Shown here: positions 55,414 through 64,000 of the stretch, piece after piece
How positions within the stretch are numbered: position 1 is the first letter of the stretch
Layout of the letters: each line of letters starts with the position of its first letter
DNA from: Rhodamnia argentea
Lineage: Eukaryota > Streptophyta > Magnoliopsida > Myrtales > Myrtaceae
Length of the DNA: 64,000 bases
Reading direction: 5' to 3'
Assembly (NCBI RefSeq): GCF_020921035.1
Contig: NC_063155.1
Span: 22,809,294 to 22,873,293 of the forward strand
Notes under the pieces: model-generated
Databases searched by the model: none
What the model saw: only the letters and a program-made list of their open reading frames with translations
What the model was told of the DNA's origin: nothing
Made by a program: the position numbers and the translations under genes

Positions 55414-57089
55414 ATCAGTGATTGCTGATTGATTTTTCTAACACCCAGCACCAAAGTACTTTTCCAAATAATAAGGTGATTCAAGCATGGGAGAATTTTT
55501 GAAGGATCTAAACCATTATAGGTAATTGGTATTTGGTATAATCATTCAATTCAGGTGTAGCTGATGATGCTCATTGACACATTCATTTTGGTTCACCACG
55601 GCGATTCCTTGCTGTTTCTAAAGAGTAGTAGTTAAACACATGGGCTACATTAGTTCAAGTAGTTGGAGAGTCTTTTGATTGATACCTAGGTGTATGAAGT
55701 AAGTTATTCTTTGTAATTAGGCGGAGATTTCATCTCAAGGTGCCAATTGTCAATTTTGCGGATGGAATAGCTCATTGATGGGTCTTTTGTATTGTTTTCT
55801 ATTGTCCCCTGATTGGGGAGGTGAGTGCCTTGGTGGTATACATATATATTCTAAATATCTTGCAAACCGTATGTTTTGCAGAGTCGTCTCTTTCTTGTAA
55901 TGAAATTTTAGAGTCAGTGTTCTTGTTATGTTTATCTTTGTATTTGTGAATTGGCAATGTATCATTCCTTTGGTTGAGGTTGTCTGAGCTCTGTTGGCAT
56001 ACTGGACTGGAATTTGCTGCTCTGCTTTTGACAGGACATGTTAGGGAATGCGAAGCACTATAATTTACTGCTAAGCCTTACTAGATAAATGTAGTGAATA
56101 TGTGCTTGTGGTGAAAGAGAGTACTGACTCACCAATCTGTGGAACCTTTCTAACCTTTTGGGGAACGTTGGATTTAATCTTCAAGATTCCTCTATCATGA
56201 AATTGGTGATGGTATAGGAGGTTGGATTGCACTCTGGTGAAACATAAGTGTGCTTGCTTTTGGCACCCACCCAGTTTGCCACTGAGATTGTATTAGCTTG
56301 GATGTGATATTTTAGAACGCATGATTTTTTTTTTTTTTCAGGGCACATCATGCATTTCCACGAGCGTTATTTTTCTGCATTAAATACTCTCTTTAGTATC
56401 AATGTCTGTCATACTTGTGCTTGATTATGTCCCCAGCTGTAGTGCTTTCGGCTTGCATGGCAAGAAGTATCACTTTTCATGCTGGCATGTGAATCTGTCA
56501 TTCGATGTGCTTCCATCTTCCTCATTGATGTGGGTAAAGCTTGTTGGCGCCAATTTGCAGAGCATGAGAGGCAGAGTTTCTATTCATCCAGATTAGTATG
56601 GGGTTTTGCAGCTCCTCTAGGTACTTTGCGTGGGTAGGTGAGGTTCGATGACCTGTACCTAATTGGTTGTGGCTGTAAGGTTGTAATCTATGAGTTGTCT
56701 TCTTCTGCATATGAAATGGTTTTACTTAATTAGGATTGACTGAAACTCAACTGCAGATGCTTCATTTAGCCATATGGTCTTGCGCTTTATCGTGCCTAAA
56801 TGATGGGCTTCCATGTGTAGGAATTCGTTGAAATCTCTCGTATTTCAGGCAAAGGCATTCATTCACACGCCCGCGTGCGTTATGCTGAAGGGATGTTTGT
56901 GCACAGGTATTGTGGTCATTGTGACAGTGTTTTGCTGGAATCATAAAAGAAATCGCATCAGTTCAAGCATATTTTGTATGACTCTGGCAATTTATATTCC
57001 TCCTCATCCATTCAAGAAGCAAGCTGGTTTGGCTCATACCCAGATTTAGTACGGAGATGCTAGCAATTGCAGAAGAATTTTTCTGGACA
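55414..57089. other. 3' flank of CcmE, no supported gene
   Basis: The first few hundred bases are probably the CcmE 3' UTR. The remaining short frames have no recognisable content. Confidence 0.5.
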
Positions 57090-57760
57090 TTGGCAAGTTG
57101 TGCACTCGATGTGGAATGTCGAGTCTTGGAAATGCCCTTTCGAATGGCGTGAGTGCACAGGTGTAGGTCTTGATCGTTCAAACAACCATCTTAGGGCATA
57201 CTTGCAGGCCAAAAAACAAAGGTTTCGCGCCGTGTTCGTAATGTGGGAAGGCTTTATCAAATGGTGCCCTCTGCTGGCGTAGTGTTGCTGATAGATTGAC
57301 ATTAGAGTTCCTTTACGCGAATGAAGCATCAGAATTTGGAGCTTTGTCTGAATAGTTCTGTAGAGATTGTAATCGGATCGAGTCGGTCGATGCGGATTCG
57401 TTTCGTTCACGGAGTAAGAGCTTTTCCAGGCCTTTTCAGTTTGTCTAGGCCCACGAGCCACTTTAGTTAGATCCCGAAGTTAGATGGGGTGGACTGTATG
57501 ACCGAGGTCGACTAAAGAGTTTTTTTTGCCATGAGCTCTTAACGTCAGCGGATGTCTAATGCATGTGAGTCCAGTGCATCACAATTGTTAGATTTTGTGA
57601 AATTAATGCGGGACTCAGCCCAAAATTAAAGAGCTGTGGTGGACTCATATGCGCTAGGTGCATCTAAGAGTTTTTTAGAACTAGTTTTTTTCGCGCATTT
57701 TATGTATGTATATGTACAAATGCACGTGAATATTCTACTTTGGGACTTCTGACTTATTAA

Positions 57761-58140
57761 GAGCCTACATGGCAATAATTCTGATCCGAAGAAGTGATTC
57801 TGATTAAAATTCGTTTTTTTTGATTCTGTTCTCCGGATGAGTTTTAGAGAATCAGAACTTGTTTGATAATTGCACAAAATTTCTATTTTAGGTCGAGGGA
57901 AATTGATGAGAGAACTAAAAAGAAAAAGTGAAAAATGTGAGACTTCATACTGTTTTGCATTTCTAAAAAGTGATTCTTTTTTTAAGAATCAACTTTTTCT
58001 TTTAATTCTCGTTTTTGCTCCAAACTGTTCTCGAGAATGGAATCAAAATCAAAATCAAAATCATTTACGTTACCAAACATTCATCTTTTTTGGTTTTGAG
58101 AAATAAAATCAGAGAATTGGAATCATTATCACACAGGCTC
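57761..58140. mobile_element. Harbinger-like MITE (380 bp)
   Basis: Ends GAGCCTACATGGCAATAATTC and ...GAATCATTATCACACAGGCTC are imperfect inverted repeats flanked by TAA on both sides (57758-57760, 58141-58143). No coding sequence is needed or seen. The corresponding place in copy 2 of the tandem duplication lacks it. Confidence 0.7.
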
Positions 58141-58383
58141 TAAAGCCCGTAGTAGATAACAAAACCTATGAAGAAGATTCCAATGCTCTCTCTCTCTCTG
58201 TCGGTCAAGATCAGCGGTGCAATCGTTTCTCACAGAAATCTGTCGAGCCAACAAGATTTTAAGGTGCCAAGTTTCAAATCCTCGTCCCTTCAACCCACCT
58301 TTGACGAATATAGATCGACTCGATAGGTCAATACTCTTGATTAAAAACAAAAACAGTTATTTTCTCAAATACGTCGACGTTGG

Positions 58384-58384
58384 C

Positions 58385-58428
<44 letters not shown>

Positions 58429-58429
58429 C
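58384..58429. repeat. (GAT)n microsatellite
   Basis: About 15 GAT units. Copy 2 of the tandem duplication has only three or so at the matching position (59529-59540), so the tract expanded after duplication. The Asp-rich frame across it is incidental. Confidence 0.95.
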
Positions 58430-58625
58430 AGTTTCCATCATCTTCTACTCAAAGAATACAAATGAATGGGTCATTGCAGATGAGTGAGAGACCAGTCATC
58501 CCATCATTCTCCTGTCAAGTGGACGTCTTAGCAAGCGTTTGGTAATGATAGGATACTTGAATTCCTCCATTGTCATCGCTGTCCGCAACACCCCCATACC
58601 TTGCAATTATGTTGTTCTCCAACTT

Positions 58626-59712
58626 GTACGCGCGATGTGGAATGTCAGAGTCTCGGAAATGCTCATTCCAATGCCGCGACTGTGTAGGCGATAGGTCTTG
58701 GTCATCAAAAAAACTGCCTTAGCCTCTTACGGCATACCGGCCGGCCAAAAACGAAAATACGTTTCGTGTCGAGTCGTAATGTGCAAAGGCTTTATCAATG
58801 GGTGTCCTCGGCGGACGTCATGTTGCTGATAGATTGACGTTAGAGTTCCTTTACGCAAAGGAAGCATGAGTTGGAGCTCTGTCTTAAATAGCTTTGTGGA
58901 GATTGTAATCGGATTTAGTCGGTCGCAAGGGGTTCGTTTCGTTCCCGGCTTAAGAACTTCTCCGGGCCTTCTCCATTTGCCTGGTAGGCCCACGAGCCGC
59001 TTTAGTTCAATCCTCAAGTTAGAAGTAATGGGAAAAAAAACTATGAGCTATTAGTATTAATCGGATGTTTAATGCATGTGAGTTCAGCGTAGCAAATTTG
59101 TTAGATTATCTGAAATTAATGCGGGGCTCAGACTCCCCGAAACTAAGTCTTGTGGTGGACTCATATGTGCTCGGTGCTTCTAAGATCTTTCAAGAACTAG
59201 TTCGTTCGCGCATTTTATATATGTGTATATGTATGTGTATGTATATGTATATCCGTCTTTGGGACCTCTGACTTATCGATAGATGAAAGAGGTCAATTCT
59301 AACTTTTAGAACACGTACTAAATAACAAAACCTATGAAGAAGATGCCAATGCTTCTTCTTCTTCTTCTTTTTCCTCTGATTTAAGGTGCCACGTTCAAAT
59401 CATCGTCCCTTCTTGCAATACAAGTAACATATGTCGTTCAATCACAAAAACTTGGATGCAATCAAACCCACCCTCGACGAATAGATAAGGAGAAAAACCA
59501 GTTATTTTCTCAAATACGCCGACGCCGGCGATGATGATGACGGCTTTTCACCATCTTCTACTCAAAGAATACAAATGGGACATTGCAAATGATTTGAGAA
59601 AACCCAGGGTACCATCCTTAGCAAGCGTTTGGTAATGATAGGATACTTGAATTCCTCCGTCGTCATCACTGTCTGCAGCGCCCCCGTACCTTGCAATTAT
59701 GATGTTCTCCAC
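58626..59712. repeat. tandem duplication, copy 2
   Basis: Second copy of the 57090-58625 segment (landmarks given there), without the MITE. Homology ends at 'ttgcaattatgatgttctcca' near 59712, equivalent to the end of copy 1 near 58622. Confidence 0.85.
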
Positions 59713-59939
59713 GTAAGAATGAAGAGCTTACAAATGAAATATACAGAAGAATAACAAGCAGAAAGTTCAGCCTTTTTTTTTTTTTCCATTGTAAGGTAGC
59801 ACTCAGCATCCCATCGAACAACATTGAGCCATCCTCTTCTTCTCACTCCACCAAGATTTTTGCAGAGGCGTGCGATGTACGTATGGCTCAGTTCGTATCC
59901 AGCTGTTACGCAAATTCGATTGGGGAAGAGGGAAATTAA

Positions 59940-60136
59940 CGCTCCGTGTGCTTCACGGAAAATGAATGAACGGAAAGAGATTTGCATCGTTAACGAATCT
60001 ATTTAGACATAAATTGTTACCGGTAACGAAAATATTTCTAATTGACTAATTATTTCAAGCGATATGAACAATTATTTTTAAGAAAATATTTTCTTAATTT
60101 TTAAAATTATTCATTCTTCGTGAAACAAACGGAGCC
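59940..60136. mobile_element. short relative of the gene-capturing TIR element
   Basis: 197 bases with ends CGCTCCGTGTGCTTCACGG and ...CGTGAAACAAACGGAGCC, almost the same inverted repeats as at 6619-7597. It is flanked by TAA (59937-59939, 60137-60139). This TAA duplication supports placing the family in PIF/Harbinger. Confidence 0.75.
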
Positions 60137-60139
60137 TAA

Positions 60140-61404
60140 GTGCCTCAATCATTTATAAGCCTATCCATGATATATGTTCATGGTGAGTCCAGGTGACCAA
60201 TCACATTGCGCAGGCACATGATGCAACCAACGTACTTGGAATCGGAATACGGCTTAACTAAGCATATCAGGAATCATGATTAACGTGAAGAAGAAAAAAA
60301 GAGGCCCAATGAATTGAGACATGGCATATGTTGAAGTATCCCACATTAATGGGGCTCCTCTCCATCAATCAGCTTGAATTATTTTTTTTCGTAAAACTTT
60401 CTAAAATGGTATCGAATTCATATTCCACTCCAGTTCGTCAAATTACATATACCGTCCCTCCATATGCATGTTGTCTTCCTCCTTCTATTAGCTTAAATTT
60501 TTTAGTTAGGACTTTCTAACAACGTACACGACTTAATGAATATGTGCTTATTATTGCTTGAAAAGACAAAAACAAATTACTTGCAAACCAATCAAACGAA
60601 ACGTCGTTCTTCCCACCGTAAATTCTTACTTTGCCTTGCAGAATTCATGGGAATTATTCATTAATTCAAGAGTGGGGTTACGACAAGTGTAGGTGTCCGC
60701 CTTGTGCTTGAACATATTTTACCTCAGAAATGTGTTTTTGTGCGAGGGAGTGCGTGTGTTTCCCTTTTCTTGATCCAAAAGGGACTCAATTTTTTTTTTT
60801 TATTTCCTTCCTTTTCGAAAAAGGAACAAAAAGCATTTCTTTTTGGATGGAAAGATCATGGCCGACAATGCCATCATCAAAGTGTCCGTAGCTTTCTTTC
60901 CTCCCTTTAAAGCACAGATGTGCCTAACTTTGAAATGGGTGGAGGATTATCAAACGAAGGAGATCATCTACTTAAATTTTCATCACTTTTGTCTTTCCCC
61001 CTTTTTTTTCACCTTGGTCTTAGGTGGAAGCTCGCAATTTTCTCCCACCGAAATGATGGCCGACAGGAACACAACTTATGAAACTTCATAAGCATTTTTG
61101 GGTTGGTGGGGGGTTGGGGGGACATTAAAGAAATGGTTTGTGGGGTTCTAATGTCCAACAAAGGCTGAGAAAGATGACCCCAAGACAAAAGTAGTTTTGG
61201 TGTTTCTGTTACCTAAAGTTGACATGCATGGGGCTTTAGGGTTTTGGTGGAAGTGGATCCCTACTTTTCTTACCCCAATAGGTCATACTATAATATAGAT
61301 TGAAATAATGCAATGCCTCCCCCAATTTACATTCAAAGTGTGTATTTTTTTACGCTATGGCAATGACCTTACGGTGGAAGAGCTGTAGATGGGAATAAGA
61401 TTAC
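60140..61404. other. intergenic DNA, no supported gene
   Basis: Short frames only. Poly-T and G-rich stretches near 60790 and 61100. Nothing recognisable. Confidence 0.5.
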
Positions 61405-61735
61405 CACAAGTGTCATAACTTTCATGCAGCGCTCACTTGAGTGCCATAACTTTTTTGTCGATTAATTGAGTGTCATGACTTTTAAAAAAACGCTCACTTA
61501 CTTGAGTGCCATCACTATCAATTGATCACTTGAATGCCATAATATTTAAAAAATATTTGCCTAAGTATCAAAAGTTCAACGTGGCATGGTACTTGCGATG
61601 AACATTTTTAAAAGTTATAACAATCAAACGATTGATTAAAAGTTTAATGACACTCAAATGATAGGAAAAAAAAAATTATAACGCTCAAAGTGAGTGCCGT
61701 ATGAAAGTTATGGCATTAAACGTCGTATGCAAATT
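61405..61735. mobile_element. inverted-repeat element with 'gagtgccataac' motifs
   Basis: The left end 'gtgtcataactttcatgcagcgctcacttgagtgcc' is the approximate inverse of the right 'gctcaaagtgagtgccgtatgaaagttatggca'. Internal repeats of 'cacttgagtgccat' and an 'acgtggcatgg' centre recall the nested element at 8237-8862. Target duplication not resolved. Confidence 0.6.
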
Positions 61736-61895
61736 ATGACATTTATGTTTTTTTTTTTCCTATTGTGGCTAACTGGTTAGAAAACTTTCCCCTTCGACAA
61801 TTCTGCTTTCGAATGTATCTTAGCAAGTACACATGGCATCTATCCATGTCAACCCATATACATGAGATTCTACGTGGACTGCGTATATATTGTAA

Positions 61896-62850
61896 GGCTG
61901 CGTTTGGTCTTCAAGATATAAGCCAAGATGTAATATGTTTTATCCTATTCTATATTTGGCAGTTGTCTAGGATGGGATAATGAGAAATATAGCTAGGATA
62001 AAATAAAAAAAAAATCCCAATGGAGAGGGTGGAATAGACCAAGATAAGATTTCTCAAGAAAGTAGATATAAGGAGAACAGGATTTATCCTAGAACCACTG
62101 CCTCTCCTCCACGTTGGGCCACCTGTCCGCCGCGCTAGGCCACCTCTTTAGCCGGGGGGAGGAGAGGGGAGCTCTCCGGCGACGGCGACGGTTAAGTGTG
62201 ACCACCTCTCCGACGACGCTAGGCCGGGTCTCCGGCCATAAAGCTGGGTATCTCTACAACCGTATTATTTAATCGATTGTTTGGTGTGATATGAAATCAT
62301 GTCCCTCGTTCTTTAATTGCTTGAACATTTTCAACATTCGAAAGGGGTTTCGACATGGTATGAAAGACTCAAGGTTGATTATTGATTTTCAAAAGGGATC
62401 TCGACATTCAAAAGGGCTCTCTTGGACGACCTACACAAGTGCATCTCCAACTTGCGCAAAGAGGCCGAATAATTAGGTTGTTCAGCACTTGCTTACTCAC
62501 TCAACAAGACTACAAGCAAGGCTAGCAAGGTCATTCTCAAAGGATTCGACTCCAAATCATGACCCTTGATTCTATCGGGTCTGCTTCGTCGATGTTGTAC
62601 TTGAATTCGGATGGCACAAACCTCTGCTCAACATTAACTCACTTATCGGAACTCTTCATTGAATAATTTCTAAAGCATCTTGATATTTTAGCGAAATAGA
62701 GTTGATTTCAGCCACGCATTGCCTCTCGCTTATCGACGTTAAATTCGTAGTTCATCAAACAATAGATAGGATATGACAAAATCCTTGGATTTCTTATCTT
62801 ATCATGTCCAGTTCTATCCTGACTAAAAATCCAGACGATCAATTGCAGCC
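61896..62850. mobile_element. Harbinger-like non-autonomous element (955 bp) with TAA target duplication
   Basis: Ends GGCTGCGTTTGGTCTTCAAG and ...CAATTGCAGCC are short inverted repeats. Sub-terminal 'ttatcctattct' / 'atagaactggacatgataag' style inversions continue inward. TAA flanks both sides (61893-61895, 62851-62853). The interior (62100-62660) has GC-rich 'ctccggcgacggcgac' text but no transposase. Confidence 0.7.
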
Positions 62851-62853
62851 TAA

Positions 62854-64000
62854 ATGTCCTTCCAATGGATACCCAGTTCATAGTCTTGATAGAGTCTCTT
62901 GTGAATAGTATGAGCACTTAAGAAGAAAGAAAACACGGTTCAAACTCATGTAATTGTAGTATCATACTAGATGAGGAATTGGGTTGCGAAACTTTGCAAC
63001 ACAAGGCTGATTATTTTAGGGATAAGTGTATTGGAAGTCCAAAACTTGTCAGAAAGTGCAATAGAGTCTTAAAACTTGCTAGAAAACTCAATCGAGCACT
63101 AAAACTTTTGAAAAGTGTAATTTTTGACAACTTTTAGGACTTTCGATGCACTTATCTTTTTTTTTTCTTTATATATGCACCACATCAAGTCATCATCTTC
63201 TATCCAAGAAGCTTGTATGAAGGAGGCATGCAATTTTTTTTCTTTTCCTCTACATCCCCTCAAAGTCTGTCCTCCTTATTCTTCTCTTTATTTCGTTTTT
63301 GCTAGAGATATCAGATTTGTGAATGGTACGATTATTATCAATCTCTTCACTCAACGCTAGCGTGAAGTCAATTCTATACTTGTTATTCTTTCAAAGACTT
63401 TTCAATCTTTGAATTTTCGGTCGACTTTCGATTCGAGTATTAAAGAAATAAGTAAAGTAACATCCAAACACCATACACAAGAAAAACCTAAAAAGGCAAA
63501 AGAAAAAGGAAAAAAAAAAAAGTAATACCTAGGGCCAAAGATTCCATAATGACATTTGTGCGCTGCTTAGATTATAACGATTATAGCCAATGACATGGCC
63601 TACAGCATCACGTGGCAATTTGATCATCTTTTCCATCAAAAATCTTCAAAGTCATTAGCCTCATTCTCCTTTCACTTTGGTCTGTACACTGCAATAATCA
63701 CTCCCACAGAACTTCAAAGTAGAATTTCTATGCAAACCCTAATTTATCAGAGGCTCCAATTGAACCCAACAAAGCCCTCCCTCCATAGCTGTTAGGCGCA
63801 CTCATTACCCATTGAATTTTTCACTAGAGGGAATTTGCCAATGGAAACGGAAAAGGAATTACACAAAGGAAAGTAGGCCAACTTTTCCGTCCTATGGTCT
63901 AAACGACAATTAAATAATTAGGCATTCGAAGGGCCTATCTTGTTCTTTGGTCTTTTGACTCCTGAAGGCAATTTTAAGTGAATTTCGCGGCTCGCCCCGA
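62854..64000. other. right-edge intergenic DNA
   Basis: No supported gene. It contains the fold-back element at 63020-63157, and the remaining frames are short and unrecognisable. Confidence 0.5.
63020..63157. mobile_element. short fold-back element (about 138 bp)
   Basis: The left end 'ggataagtgtattggaagtccaaaacttgtca' is mirrored by the right 'tgacaacttttaggactttcgatgcacttatct'. A transcript would form a long imperfect hairpin. No target duplication could be assigned. Confidence 0.6.

Larger units (their letters stand above)
57090..58625. repeat. tandem duplication, copy 1
   Basis: Matches 58626-59712 in order: 'cgatgtggaatgtc', 'gttgctgatagattgac.ttagagttcctttacgc', 'ggcccacgagcc.ctttagtt', 'tggtggactcatatg', 'ataacaaaacctatgaagaagat', 'cagttattttctcaaatacg' and 'cttagcaagcgtttggtaatgatagg'. 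Copy 1 is longer because of the element at 57761-58140 and an expanded GAT tract. No conserved open frame spans either copy. Confidence 0.85.

Noticed and set aside
59697-59987. 96-aa frame on - with protein-like composition
   Set aside because: It extends into the MITE at 59940-60136, matches no family I know and has no splice or promoter context.

Overview
The window is nuclear DNA from a flowering plant. It has spliced genes with GT-AG introns, mitochondrial targeting sequences, cell-wall extensins, a eukaryotic tRNA-Leu and dense plant transposable elements. Several elements have the recurring text 'aaaattatcaaaaaagtcctaaacct...ccatccggccaa' near their ends. From memory this repeat family is very abundant in Myrtaceae such as Eucalyptus, so a myrtaceous eudicot is my best guess; that placement is inference.

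Layout. 0-3 kb: the tail of an unrecognised gene at the edge, then mostly featureless DNA with a 235-bp tandem duplication. 3.7-5.03 kb: a complete extensin gene on + with TATA box, probable 3'-UTR intron and poly(A) signal. 5.75 kb: tRNA-Leu(CAA). 6.4-29.6 kb: three tandem copies (A, B, C) of one block, each with a SPPPPSPSPPPP-type extensin on the minus strand and conserved flanks. Copy B (20651-22276) is intact. Copy A (9693-10727) has a nonsense codon that removes the tail. Copy C (27841-28023) is a pseudogene whose tail is fused to promoter-distal DNA. The copies carry different transposons, so each serves as the empty-site control for another. These insertions include an element with a captured RING-type E3 ligase fragment (6619-7597), a nested pair of Mutator-like elements (7765-8888), two further Mutator-like elements, and an LTR retroelement with a decayed gag (13.7-20.0 kb).

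29.9-39.8 kb is a retrotransposon graveyard: an LTR-like block with a 21-bp minisatellite, a suspect homopolymer tract, a decayed Ty1/copia element, and a further LTR inserted into its integrase.

39.9-55.4 kb holds three housekeeping genes. They are a Gemin2/SIP1-type SMN-complex protein (39896-46274, +, four exons, 681 aa), the Golgi transport protein GOT1 (47113-50174, -, six exons, 140 aa, convergent with Gemin2), and mitochondrial CcmE, the haem chaperone of cytochrome c maturation (54298-55413, +, two exons, 260 aa). They share no pathway; they serve snRNP assembly, vesicle traffic and cytochrome c biogenesis. 55.4-64 kb has no gene I can support. It contains a roughly 1.1-1.5 kb tandem duplication and several short inverted-repeat elements, three of them flanked by TAA target-site duplications.

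The extensins act in the cell wall. They are secreted, proline-hydroxylated, arabinosylated and cross-linked through Tyr-X-Tyr motifs. No undescribed enzymatic system is evident. The most informative features are the extensin birth-and-death array, with its internal empty sites, and the gene-capturing transposon.
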